From assembly GCA_021399435.1 (NCBI GenBank), contig JAJTUP010000085.1:124001-188000 (forward strand): 64,000 nt of DNA, read 5' to 3'. Position 1 is the first letter of the stretch; each line of letters begins with the position of its first letter. A program made the position numbers and the translations under genes. Shown piece by piece: positions 33,020-43,901 of the stretch. The notes beneath the pieces were generated by a model. That model had not been told where the DNA came from, did not search any database, and saw nothing but the letters and a program-made list of their open reading frames with translations. Source of the DNA: Diaporthe sp. PMI_573. Lineage: Eukaryota; Ascomycota; Sordariomycetes; Diaporthales; Diaporthaceae.

Positions 33020-35780
33020 CTATATCATCAGCCGTACCTCTAGCTCTGAGCCTATTGTTATTCCTCAAACTATAGAGCGAGTCTCTTATGTAATTCGACT
33101 CGATAATAAGGACAAAGACAGTCTGTCTGGGCTTAGGCCTACTATGGACTATTTTACAGATAATCCGCTAGTATAGGCAGTCGCTAGGTTTCGAAATAGT
33201 TGCAAGGTAAACTACCTCTCTATAGTATTGTAAGCTATTATCGATGATATAGTTGATGCCTTTGCTGAGGCCGACTGGGCTTTGGTTAAACCAAAGCTGA
33301 GTAGTATGCTAGCATAGATTGTGCAAGAAATATGCTATAGTATAGGGGTGCTGGCCGCAAATACTGTAATGTCGGTAATGGCAACCTGCGATGCCTCGGT
33401 GGGATTCGAGACCCTGACCGTCTGCCTTTGGGGGTTAGATCTGGGGCATGTGGCATATATTTCTGATACTGACTTCTCTGAGTCGGAGATAGATAGGGAG
33501 AAACTGCTGACCAAAACGCTCCGCAATCTTCTCGCCCTTCTTCTCTAGGCCTTGTTTAGCTATCTCCAAAAGTGCTGCGGTGCTAATTACTGGGGGAGAC
33601 TCTAGTTGACTGGATTTACGGATTAGGTGGATGACGACTTGAGGCACTTTTTCGATATTTTCTTGTCCCCCCGCTATGAAGGGGAGCCCTGCTGCTGGGT
33701 GGAAAGCAAATGCATCTTTGAGAGGTAACTAGGTTTCATTCTTTGCCATTGACCGGCCCATGTATAGATAAAAGGACGCTATACCCTACAGTCTGTATAA
33801 TATATTCTCACAAAAGCTACTAGTATACCTATGCTAGAGAGCACCTGTATGTGTGACGCTATTACCGACTTAGAATACCAGAATATATCTCTCGACTTTC
33901 TCATCGACGAAAACCATACCTAGGGCCTTTATTGCCTACAAGCGCCGAGGAAGGTGTCTATCTCCACTCCTACTATTTCCCTCAAGAAACTATTCAATTA
34001 GGGATACTTTAGCAACAGTTTTAGCACTAATAACGACAACTATTTCTTGACCCTGGACAAAGCTATGCTGTCTTTCAACCTGTCTCTCTCCCTTCTTCAG
34101 CTGTCTGACGGTAGCTGGCGCTAAGTATAGTGGAGCTGTGAGACCATCTTCTTCCTCCGTAATCTAAGCTTCGGCAGACTTCTAGATAAGTCTAAACTAT
34201 ACCTGTTCTGGCAACTCTCAGCAGACCTAGCGCGGGAGGATCCCAACGGCGGCAACAAGACGTATGTTGATCTCTACCTTCTTGGCTTTGCTTAGCTACT
34301 CATGGAAATTACCATCGGAAAATGCCTACCAGACGAGGACGTAACCTTACTATTGGTCCTAAGGTCTCGGCTAGCAACCTGTAATAAAACATTGCTTGTC
34401 AGCTGGCAGAAAAAGCTCAGAGCGGCCATAGCAGCATACATAGGCAGACTAGCAAGAGAGGTGGCTGCTAATGCCGACCAGCTCCAACACTTTATCTTCC
34501 GGAAGATTATACTGAATCTCGAGAATTATCTGGCGGGCTGTTCCAAGCCGCTCCCAGAGTCCCCGGTATCTGTCATCCAAGACCCTTTCCAATTGGAAGA
34601 TCTGCCCCCAGCAGATGCAACGCTGTCTGTATATAACGGCTCGGCGCATTCCCAACTAGAGAATAAGACATAGGTGTGGCCTGGCCGGATGATAGGGACA
34701 AGGCGTCATGCTGACACGCAGATAGCGCGGCGGCCCAAGCCTTGCGATTCTTGTTTTTCATGGCAAATTTCTATAAGACTTATGTAGAAGGCCTGAAGCC
34801 GCCGGTAAACAAGCCTCTCGCAGATCACCAAAGCCATAAGATTAAGATTGCAGTCCTTGATAGCGGTATAAACGACTGTCATCCTAGCATCCGGGGAGCG
34901 CAGAAGAGCGGGAAGATAAAGGAATGCCGCAACTTCTTCACGCAGAACTACGAAGCTTACAACGATAACCTAGGGCATAGAACCTAGGTATCATTGTTGC
35001 TGATGCGGGTAGCCCCCGAGGCCGAAATCTATGTAGCCAAAGTCACCGACAATACGCGCATAGCTAAGGACAAGTTCTATTGCATCGCCCAGGTATCTCC
35101 ACCTCCCTTCCTTGTTGAGTGGCTGTTTATATAGGGGTTGTAGTGCTGACATAGGATGGCGGCGAGGGTAGGCAATCCATTGGGCGGTCCAAGTCTGGAA
35201 GGTTGATATCATCAACTTATCATTAGTTCTCCCAGAGATGCATCCCGACATTAAAAAGCAACTCATGCAGGCCATAGAGCCGTTGTTTCAAAACGCTACC
35301 CGCAAGCTTATCTTTGCAGCGGCCGGAAATAAGGGCGGGAACAGCCCCCAGGGCTGGCCGGCAAGCAGAGATAATGTGATGGCCATCCATGCGTCGTTTA
35401 GACTCGGCTCGGCCGCTCTATTCAACCCCAGCCCGGAAAACGAATACAACTTTGCCACCCTTAGGTAGGACATCAAGATCTGCCACAACCCCAGCGTAGA
35501 GAGGGAGGAGGAACAGCACATTCACGTTTCGGGTACGTCGTTTGCTACGCTGATCGCTGCCGGCATTGCCGCCAACATCCTCAAGTTTGCCCGCCACAAG
35601 CTGTCGCTTAATCCCGACCAGAAGAAGCGTCTATACTCGGTTGTCTGTATGGCTAAGATCTTCAGCAAGATGTTGGTGAAGATGGGGGACCATGCCTACA
35701 TCCAGCTATGGACATTTTAGCAACAGGAGCAGTCCAAAGAGGGCATCTGTAAGGCTCTTATGAAGATTATTGAAAAATTA
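33020..35780 (+). pseudogene. Helical (DUF7580-like) domain plus subtilisin-like S8 protease, RIP-broken
   Basis: Plus-strand frames from about 33100 (MDYFTDNPLV-AVARFRN..., DIVDAFAEADWALVKPKL) resemble fungal helical STAND-effector domains. SFNLSLSLLQLSDGSWR at 34080 and IFFLRNLSFGRLL are like DUF7580. The protease follows: catalytic Asp in IAVLDSGI (34859), His in DNLGHRT (34976), oxyanion Asn in AAAGNKGG (about 35320) and Ser in SGTSFATLIAAG (35538-35540). The whole S8 site is present in order. In-frame stops (for example TAG at 35466 and around 34985) and an intron-like GTATCT...ACATAG (35094-35150) interrupt it. By family it would be an intracellular protease-type effector. It is now a pseudogene unless introns or RIP explain all breaks. 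Confidence 0.75.
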
Positions 35781-36132
35781 TGATTATGTTGAGAGTAGAT
35801 GATATAGGTGCTTCTGGGAGAGCTGAGGCAAGGTACTTGCCTCCGTAGGGTTGTAAGTCTAAAGGGGTGAAGGGAACGAAATAGGCAAAGGAATACCCTG
35901 TAACGGAATGTATCTAGGGCCTAATTTCCTGCAACATAGAATATAGACTATACTAGTGCCTACCTACCTATCCACTAAGCTATATTTCTCTCAGCCGCTA
36001 TGAATTCTACTACCTAAAAGATACATGTAGATACTGAGTTCGATGATATACGATATGCAATACCGGAGGAAGACAAGGAATAAAAGCAATGTGCTTACCC
36101 TGCTTCAGCTGTACCACTAAGCACTAAGCGCT

Positions 36133-37290
36133 GTGGCGTTGTGGAACAATAGGCCTCCAAGGCGCTATGGGTCTGGCAAAGACAACGTGCTGGCGAATTG
36201 CGCAGCAACTGCTGCTGTGGCAGAAGGAATCCCACTATTGCGTGCGACAGCAGGTAACGCAGCTCCTACCTTTGCCTACTTCTGCTCACCATACAAACTG
36301 CTCTCGCCGTTTATTCAAGACAAGGCCCTGCATAGGTTAAGGACTACGGATATGGTTGTGAGTCGTCCACAGTATCACATTGTAGGCAAGGTACTGTTGG
36401 GGCACCTGCAGCTTGGGTCGATGATCGACGACCTTTACGACATTTTCCCACTTAATAAAAACAAAGAGCTGAAGCTTAGCCAGGACCGGCTCTATTGCTA
36501 ACACGAGAAGGCATTTATAGTATCTTGAGAGGATATGCTTAAGGGCAAACTCGGGGCTAGCATCAAAGCCTTCGCTATACAGGCAGCGGAAGTGTCGGTC
36601 GGCGGCGAACGGGGGGACAACGATACCTACAAATTCGGCAACTTGGATACGCTGTACTTCTATCCTACCCCGGCCGACTACCTCGAGGCTGTGAAGTCGG
36701 AAGGCCTGAAGGGCTTCCTGGAGAGTTTCGGGTACAGTCCTATGTATTTGGTCACCAGAATTAAGACGGGCCGCCAACCCAACGTCGAACTCGAGAGAGT
36801 GAGAAAGGGGGAGGTGAATACGGACATTGGCATCAATATAGGGACAGGCTTTGAGGTAGGGCCCAAGATGGATGTGTCCAAGAATGTGACCATCAAACAA
36901 GGGTCGGAGGAGTCTACAGACTATATATGGGCAATTAAGGTGCAAAAGCTGACATATATGAAGAAATGGTGCTTGTTTGGCGAGAGGAGCTAGTCTAATC
37001 AGCCCTTCGTGCATTCGGCCGAATTAGTGAACACAAAAGATCTCGGAGCGTAGGTTAAGGAATCGTTTGACGCGGAGGAGCTTGAGATTAAAGAAGAGCT
37101 GGTAGGCTACAGTAAGGTAACCGAGACAGACAAGGAGGGTGAAGATGTTATATGGGTGGTTCCTCGCCGGATGGAGTGAACCGTGTCAGGGAGTATTAAG
37201 TGCGCGGAGCTGGCTCCTCTGAACTTCACTATGAATGCTACTATTGCTCTAGAAATAGGCAGCTATGTCCAAAATATATCGATTTTAAGG
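36133..37290 (+). pseudogene. Uncharacterised fungal protein family, single frame with transition-type stops
   Basis: One continuous frame runs through 36133-37290, broken only by TAA 36499, TGA 36526, TAG 36991, TAG 37051 and TGA 37177. Recognisable stretches are DLYDIFPLNKNKELKLSQDR, LGASIKAFAIQAAEVSVGGE, DNDTYKFGNLDTLYFYPTP, KGFLESFGYSPMYLVTRIKT and STDYIWAIKVQKLTYMKKW. I recognise this as a recurring family of unknown function in filamentous ascomycetes but cannot name its domain. All stops are one C-to-T or G-to-A change from Gln, Arg or Trp codons, so the gene was probably killed by RIP recently enough to remain alignable. It lies downstream of the protease in the same orientation. Confidence 0.65.
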
Positions 37291-37299
37291 TTCTATTTA

Positions 37300-38090
37300 A
37301 ACGTTTCTGCCTGACCCCCGTCTCACTTCCCTCCGTCCCTCTACAAAAAGCGGGTGGCTAAGTGCGGCTTCCCTAGAATGCAACCTGCTGTTACTCCCCC
37401 AGAATGCGGTTAACTGTAGCTATCCTGGGTGGGGGTAGAGCGGAGCTCTAATGAGAGGTGCTGTATAATATGTAGAAATATACAGCCTAGTGCTTAGCAT
37501 TGCCATAAATAGTCCAATTTGATGTCTTAGAAGCAAATAACCGAGTCTAGGCGTAGGTAATAGGTACTCTAGGCGCTGTTTTCTTAATGCTTGCGGCCGA
37601 GCTAAAGCAAGATAACATTGAGTCTTAAATTATAAGTTGCAAGGTTCAAACTACTTGATTTGGATACTAATTGCCTGAACTGCTGCATCCTAACCATCCC
37701 CAGCGCCTCTTATTAGCCGTCTCGCTGGTCTCGGGTGGATTACATTACTTGCTTTCCTCGAGAACTCCTCATTCGCGAAAGGTCGTTGATGAGGTTAACT
37801 TGCCTACATTGAGAAATCCTTCTACTGGGGCTTTCGCCTCCCGCGAGAATCCCCTCTTGCGAAAGATCGCTGGCGAGGTCTGCTCGCCTTTCTTGAGTCC
37901 TCAATCGCGAAAGATCGCTGGTAAGATACTCGTACCTTGCACCCGTTTGGTAACTTGTCGCTTATTGTGCGAACCATCGGATGCCCTAAGTATAGATTGT
38001 ACTTACTAGGCCTACCCTCTGTCCCCTCTCCTTCGCTCTATGCCTGTTGCTACAGAACCTAGCGACTGTTGCGGCGTATGGCGCTGACTT
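37300..38090. repeat. Intergenic with three diverged GCGAAAGATCGCTGG repeats
   Basis: Copies of a GCGAAAGATCGCTGG(C/T)GAGG-like unit, associated with CTCGCC/TTGAG spacers, lie near 37775, 37858 and 37906. No coding gene is seen, and a 112-codon frame over the repeats is not convincing. Confidence 0.45.
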
Positions 38091-38495
38091 CTAGTCTGCC
38101 AGCTTATGCCGCAAGAGCTGATTTTTGGCCTTAGAATGGCGGCGTATGTGTTTCTTCTCCGCCGGTATGTGCCGGAGGGCTATTTGTGCAGCCTGCGGCT
38201 GCAACTGGCGCTGGGCATCGTTCTGGCCGCGCAGCTGCTTGTCGTGCTCCACCTGCCGGACCGCCAGGCGCTTGTTTTGCTGCTGCTGCTCCTCCTGTGC
38301 TATCGGTCCTGTATGCGGTTCCTGGCCAGAGGCTGGTGCGGGTGATGGCGGGTGTGCGGTGTCCATGTGGGAAATGAGTTGGGAAAGATGAGGGGTTTGC
38401 AGACGGGGGCATCTAAGGTGGATACAGGGTGTCCTTCCAACCAACTCTTCCAACCGATTGGCCAATCCAGTTGGCCAACCGGCCATTGCAACCAA
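38091..38495 (-). CDS. Gln/Arg-rich hypothetical frame, probably the 3' end of a gene
   Basis: The minus frame is 134 codons. The part after HMDTAHPPSPAPASGQEP is Gln/Arg/Lys-rich (QEEQQQQNKRLAVRQVEHDK, RHIPAEKKHIRRHSK), resembling a charged alpha-helical C-terminus. The first 35 codons run through CCAACC-type low-complexity DNA, so the true exon start is uncertain. No family recognised. Confidence 0.35.
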   Translation of the reverse strand: MVAMAGWPTGLANRLEELVGRTPCIHLRCPRLQTPHLSQLISHMDTAHPPSPAPASGQEPHTGPIAQEEQQQQNKRLAVRQVEHDKQLRGQNDAQRQLQPQAAQIALRHIPAEKKHIRRHSKAKNQLLRHKLAD

Positions 38496-38570
38496 CCAAC
38501 CCTAGGATTCCGCCTTAGCCAACCAACCAATTTGAGCCTGTGGTTGGTTGGATGGGTTGACAACCCGTCC
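38440..38570. repeat. CCAACC/GGTTGG-rich low-complexity tract
   Basis: Dense CCAACC, TTGGCCAA and GGTTGG motifs in both orientations (for example GTGGTTGGTTGGATGGGTTG near 38540) give many small inverted repeats and potential hairpins. Confidence 0.6.
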
Positions 38571-38689
38571 AATTTCTTGAGCCAGCACATTGACCTCCAG
38601 TGAGGTCCCAGTTATAAAGGGGAACCTGAGAGTTTCTCAACGCCCGTCCCAGCGACTCTCCAGGACTTCTTATAACATATCATCAGCGA

Positions 38690-38791
38690 GGAGTTTCAGC
38701 ATGCGGACGAATACTCCCTGATGACAACCTGTTCGACCTCGGCGCCAACTCGCTGCAGGTAGTCCGCATTCAAAGATCGATCATCCAATGA
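38690..38791 (+). pseudogene. NRPS-like carrier (T) domain scrap
   Basis: The frame RILPDDNLFDLGANSLQVVR followed by IQRSII ends at TGA 38789-38791. The DxLFxLGANSLQ core is the 4'-phosphopantetheine attachment site of carrier domains in NRPS or NRPS-like synthetases, with Ser as the attachment residue. Only about 35 residues are present and no adenylation or condensation domain is nearby, so it is an orphan scrap left by rearrangement. Confidence 0.65.
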
Positions 38792-38879
38792 AGCTCCCCA
38801 ATCTGGCAAGGGGGAGAGGGGCGCCGTTGGTGCATAAACCCCCCCACTTCGTCGTCCAGCTCAAGCAGTGTCTATCCAC

Positions 38880-39560
38880 CGACGTCAATGTTCAGCCGAA
38901 GCTTGGATTTTGTTCGTTTGATAAATTCTTCACATTCCTCACAGAAACGCCGAGAAGTAAGGATTGTAGCATTATTCAAGGAGACAGGGGGCTTGGCAGC
39001 CGCGAGATTCGAAAGCTAACTTTTGAGCTCCCGCTTTTTGATCAGCTCTTCGAATTCCCCGTCTGGGAGGCATTGAATGCCCAGCTCAGACACTTCATCT
39101 CTGCATCACGTCGTGAGGCAGGAACAGGTGTTCGTGCACAAAGAATGCGATCAGCTGCTTCTCGGCGTGGCATGAATGAGATTGTCCACTGTATCCATTG
39201 TCAAGTTGATTATCTGGTTTCAAGCGATGCCCAACAACTCGACAGAAATTCTTGACTTGGTTCGTCCACTCTTTCCCATCAATCTGGACGTTGATATTCT
39301 GGTCTGCGCCATGGCCCCATCCGCTCATGGCCTTACCGGGAGGATGTCTGCCCACACGCAGCAGAACGCCAATTGTCTTCCGCTTCTTCGGTATATCGAA
39401 GTAGGCGATAAGAGTTAGCAGGCTCTTCTTAGTGGGCGATGTGGTAAATGCGGACCATCCTAGGCAGTGTCATTAGGATGTCGAGAGCATACCTATTTGC
39501 AATCCGGATCTTGGTACGACCTACTCTTTTGTCCACGGAACCAGAAGGCTAACACTCACT
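38880..39560 (-). pseudogene. Nucleic-acid deaminase-like (DYW / OTT_1508-type) protein, decayed
   Basis: The minus frame from about 39440 reads LLTLIAYFDIPKKRKTIGVL, GWGHGADQNINVQI, WTNQVKNFCRVVGHRLKP and SCHAEKQLIAFFV. HAE supplies the zinc-binding His and proton-shuttle Glu. After a stop and frame change near 39095 it continues VSELGIQCLPDGEFEELI, a TAG, then ATILTSRRFCEECEEFIKR. CEEC is the second zinc-binding motif. HAE plus CxxC and the spacing fit the cytidine-deaminase-like superfamily as found in DYW and OTT_1508-type fungal proteins. One frameshift and two stops make it a pseudogene. Ancestral target unknown. It is divergent from DUF3723 at 39.8 kb. Confidence 0.7.
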
Positions 39561-39780
39561 AGTTCCACACAAGCTTCCTCAATTTAAGCTCACTTATCTC
39601 TCGTTCTCGACAGCTCAGTGTGACCGACTAGATCCCACGAAATTGCGCGAGCATGGTTCGAGATCTCGAAGCTTGCGTATCCTACTGTGGCGTCGATCCA
39701 GACCTACGGCGATCGAAGAGATTGAGAAGTATTTAGAACAAAGGTATGTGAGCAGCACTGGAACCATATGTTAATGGCTT

Positions 39781-40330
39781 ATGATATTTCATTCGATCGG
39801 GTTGCACATCCTCCAGACATGGACCGAAGTATTTTGCAACAACGCACAGTTGATGCCGCTCCTAGATCCTAAAACGGTCAGGCTTGCTCAACTCCGGGCG
39901 CCAGGTTGTTCCAGTCGCGACCGCTCCGTCCTGTCAAAGCATTTTCAAAAAGGGGATCTATTCTGGAAGATTCAAAGCCAGGAAAATCGTCACAGCATCT
40001 GGAAGAGCCTGTGCTCCATTGCTAATCTGATTCCTTCCTTGTCCAGCTTGTGCGAGGATGTCAAATACCTGGCACCCTCTGCGAAGATAGTTCGGCGACT
40101 TTGTGGCCCTTCTAAGCTGTCTATTCGAGCGTCGATGTGGCACATCTTCACCTGTCGCGGGCTGCTTGACTACAGCTGGCCGCTACAGAAAGGTATCGGA
40201 AAGTCGAGCTTTTTCGACATCTTTGTGGCGGCTGTCAACAGCCGTCCCTCGCCACTCTGGTATATCCATCTGCTACGAGGCGACGGAGCAATTCGTTCAT
40301 CACCTGTACAAACCGTGAATTATATTTCAC
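39781..40330 (+). pseudogene. DUF3723 protein fragment
   Basis: The frame contains LMPLLDPKTVRLAQLRAPGC, VLSKHFQKGDLFWKIQSQEN, SLCSIANLIPSLSSLCEDVK and YLAPSAKIVRRLCGPSKLSI. This corresponds to the central-to-C-terminal part of DUF3723 proteins. The usual N-terminal half is not seen. After about 40170 the family match jumps between frames, and beyond 40330 the frame is only antisense of the minus-strand gene. DUF3723 function is unknown, but the family is a frequent passenger of giant Starship transposons. It is a truncated, probably dead copy. Confidence 0.65.
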
Positions 40331-40443
40331 TTCTCCAACGAATTCATCCAGATACTCATGACGTGATGGTATTTGTACTGCGCCGGGCCGTCCGGGTACT
40401 TCAGCAGCTCGCCGCACGTCTCCCTTGGCCCTTGTGCGCTGCG

Positions 40444-41376
40444 CTACGCCACGCGATGACATCCCGGGACGCGGACGCGGACGTCGGTCAGCGGTGGCTG
40501 AGGCTGCGCGTTCGGCTGCTCGGTTTGTATATTATTACACGACAACCCAGGCAACATCTCCCGCCCGGGACCGCAGCCATCATCAAGCTGATGCCGCTGC
40601 TGATACCCGTATTGCTGGAAGGGATGGTGCTCAAGACCGGCAGTCACCTCGGGCATGACTTGAGGGCTCTGGCTGTGGTGGTATAGCGTGGAGTAGTGGA
40701 CAGGTGAGGCCTTAGCATGCGAAGGGCCGCGGCCAGTGGCGGCCCGTTGACGCGCGAGGATCTGGCCTCGCCTCCTGCGCGCCCTGGATGGCTCACGCTG
40801 CTTCTCCTCCAGGCCTTCCTTGACGAGTTCCGCCTCAAAGTGGATGCTCTTCCATTTGTACGCCGGGGCATGGCCCTCCTTCTGCAGCTCCTCCATAAAC
40901 AGCCTGTGGATCTCGTTGTAGCGGCCCTCCTCCCACCGCACGTAGGCGCGGAACAAAGCGGCCTTCTATGTGAGGGCAGGGCAGTTCAGCAGCTGGAATC
41001 GTCGGTGGACTATCAAACGATGTGAAGCGATGGTGCATGATGGAAGCATACGTACATTGCGCGCCGGCCACACGGCGTGTCTCAAGACTCCCCTGTGGAA
41101 TTTCATCTGCAGGCTCGCCTCGACCTGTGCCCTTTTCTCCACGCCGAGGGCGTCGGCTTCCTCGTGCCCTAGATAGTCCCTGGTGATATTTTCCCACATG
41201 CTAGGGTCCTTGCCGGCAAGTCGTTTCTTTCTGATGTCCCATAGCCGTCTGAGCTCAACCGGCGCCATTTCGTCCAGGTAGACCTCCTCTGCTACAGCGA
41301 TAATCTCGCTCCTGTCGGCATCCTCACAAATGAATGCATCAGACATCGACGGTAGACTGGACGACTGGTCATCCAT
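40444..41376 (-). CDS. Hypothetical two-exon protein, 5' side cut by hAT copy 2
   Basis: Exon 1 is 41376-41056, intron 41055-40966 (GTACGT...CACATAG, phase 0), exon 2 40965-40444, giving 280 residues. It is rich in acidic and basic helices (DADRSEIIAVAEEVYLDEM, PVELRRLWDIRKKRLAGKD, RAYVRWEEGRYNEIHRLFME, FEAELVKEGLEEKQREPSR) followed by a Gln/His/Pro-rich tail. The frame is open upstream to 41457, but its first codons lie inside the hAT terminus at 41445, so the original start may be lost. The Met at 41376 is a choice, not a certainty. Composition is normal and no stop interrupts it. Family not recognised. Confidence 0.55.
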
Positions 41377-41444
41377 CACACAATCCTTTCTTGCGCTGGG
41401 CTTTCGGTTGGTGTGTCTCTTGGGTCGAACATGTACGGGTCGCC

Positions 41445-43901
41445 TAGGAATGGGCACATGTTTAATACATATGTGTATTAAACTGCTTTTTATTATAATG
41501 AAGCAGCTTTTTATTCCGAATAAAAAGCGCGCTTTTTATTGCAATATAACTACCCGTATATAAAGCTGCCCAAGGGTCATATAATACAAATAACCAAGCC
41601 AAATTAGGTCAACTTTTTCCCCGTTTCTTCGCTCTCTGACCCATCTTGGACCTCAAATGTGTCCACAACTGTCTCTTCTCCGTCGGAGGCGGGTTGGTGA
41701 GTGAACTCGCCGATAACAGCGTCAACTTCCAGACTTGATGCGCAATGGATTTCCATATACGTATCTTCGAGAGTAAGCCAACCGTCTTCTGTCAAATCTT
41801 CCCAGCTAACTACCGTAGAATTAACCTTATTGCGATAATCAAGAGGTTGATTCTAAGACTGTGTTATCCTCTCTAGCATCTGTTTATTTATGTAGATGAA
41901 CGCCAACTTGTTAGCGTTGGCTGGTGTGAGCCTGTTGTGTGCCTTGCTGTGGAGGAAGTTAACTGCCGAGAATGATCTCTCTGAGGGAACTGAATTGGCT
42001 ATGGTTCTAAAGATTCGGACAGCAAGTGTAGCCAGCTTGCTGCCCTGGTTATCAAGAAGCATCCAAGCATCTAATGGCGTCCATTCTTTTGAATAGACTA
42101 AGCCTCCCGCAGCAAACTGGCCGCCCGATTGTGCTCGGAAGTGGTTAAATTCTCGAACAACATGAAGGTAGTCAGCAGGATTGACTGCTGACTTAAAGAA
42201 CCGAAGCACTTTCATCATCAGCTGTTCTTCAAGCTTAGTCCCGACTGTGTCAGGCCTTAATGCAAATCCTGCATAATGAATATCATATGTCTGTTTGTCC
42301 ATCCGGTTTAACCATACGGAATACAGCTCGCTGAAATTCACGTCTTTATGTTGCTGAGAATCGTCAAGCGCTTTCCATTCTGCTTTAATCTCCAGCCAAC
42401 GAGGAATCACATGGCCGATGTGATCCCGATCGGCTTCTGAGGCATGCTGACGACTGCTGACAGGCTTAATTATAGCCAAAATAGTCTCTAGGTGTATCCA
42501 GAAGTGAGGGTTATTGATAGACTCCAGTACCCTTAGAAGAAGCTTAAGAGACCCAGAGGCTAGCTCTGCCCTTATATCAGAACGGCGAGCGTATGTTTGG
42601 AGAGGCTCTTTACAGCGTAAAACTGACCGCAAAGCATTGAACTGGCTGCCCCAGTATGTGGTTATACTAAAGCGAGCGGTTAGTTATAGCTAGGAGTTAG
42701 AAAAACTTAAAGACCTATGCGGATAAAAACGCCTTATGGTGGCCCTAAGCTGCCTTTTGTGCCTCTCTCAATTGAGCCAACTGTAGTTTTGACTTCTTGA
42801 AGAAGGTAACAATTAATATAGTGCTTTTGAATATCTCCTCAAAAAACGGCAGCTCTAGGATGTCCTTGATGAGTAGCTATAATCTATGTAAATCGTAGAG
42901 GGAAAAGAAGCAATGCTGGAATTCCTTTCTTGCAGCCAAATGTATATAAGCTTTCCTTATTATACTATCTGTATCTATGCATAATGAGTTAATTCGCAAG
43001 AAGTTATCCTTGCAAATTATCTCTAGCTTAGGATACAAAAGATTAATGTAGTGCTTAGCTGTGTGTTGAATCTCTCCTATATTAAATGTCTTCTAATAGA
43101 ATGTTAGACTATTTGCTACCTATATTAAGATATTGATAATTCGATGACTTGTGATATTGTCTAAGGCATTAAAGATTATGTTGATATATTCTGTTTGGTT
43201 GAGGATATCTTAGACTTAGTTGTGGTACTTAGAATAAGTCGGGGCTAGCAGCTGCTATACTCGGCGGCGAGACGGTAGTTGCTAGGTAGTATTTAGCCTG
43301 CCTAATAGAATCTGCATTTATTTGGACTCGAAGAGGTTAAATGGACGGCTATCAGCAAAAATTGCTCTAGCAGCAAGCTTATCAAGCATCTACTTAAAGG
43401 TCTTGTCTACTATAGGAAAGTGCTGAGTAAGTTGAGACTGCTGAGACTATTGCTGCTCTCTATAATTGAGGTAATGGCAAAGTAAGTGCTTCTTCTGACG
43501 AGTAGTGCCCTTGGTTATCTCGTGGCCGCAGTGCTTGCACTTGACTCGTGAGTTCTTGAACCCCGAGCTAGCGTCCGAGGCAATCGTAATAAATTCTTGG
43601 TGGACCTGGTGGTCGGCTGGCCTTCTAGAGGTTCTAGGTATTGTAGAAGAAGTATGAAGGGTCTGAAGGTAGTGGGGAGTTGGATTGGGAAGTTTTAGGG
43701 GGATATAGCCATAGGCTGTTGAAGGCTGTAGAGAAAAGGAGGTTGGAATAGGGATTATATTAATCTAATATACTAAGCCTGTTTTGGAAAACGCTAAACC
43801 TAATATAGGAGGGGAAATAATGTATATAAAACGTGCCTGCTTTAAATATTTAATGCAAAAAGCGCATTTTATTTAATGATGCAGCTTTAAATCTATCCCT
43901 A
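41445..43901 (-). mobile_element. hAT transposon copy 2 (2457 bp)
   Basis: Ends TAGGAATGGG...CTATCCCTA, same orientation as copy 1. The 3'-end flank is GGGTCGCC (inside the upstream edge of the two-exon gene); the 5'-end flank read outward is the X repeat (AATTTAAG). These do not match, so no intact target duplication remains. The 3' half is close to copy 1, while the 5' half has many transitions. Confidence 0.92.
41604..43640 (-). pseudogene. hAT transposase, copy 2
   Basis: The C-terminal half is open for 259 codons (42632-41853) including the dimerisation motif NSVPSERSFSAVNF and the segment that is broken by stops in copy 1. A TAA just after that, and many stops in the N-terminal half (about 42660-43640), disable it. 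The mutations are mostly C-to-T or G-to-A relative to copy 1, as expected from RIP. Confidence 0.85.

Noticed and set aside
36337..37014. 225-codon minus frame
   Set aside because: Antisense shadow of the uncharacterised family on the plus strand, whose blocks are recognisable.
37760..37930. Possible CRISPR-like array from repeated GCGAAAGATCGCTGG
   Set aside because: Only three diverged, unevenly spaced copies in a eukaryotic genome; ordinary degenerate repeat.
38106..38412. Overlapping plus and minus frames rich in Leu/Cys or Ala/Pro
   Set aside because: Shadows of the Gln/Arg-rich minus frame; no motifs.
40330..40686. Downstream part of the DUF3723 frame
   Set aside because: Antisense of exon 2 of the minus-strand hypothetical gene, with no DUF3723 match.
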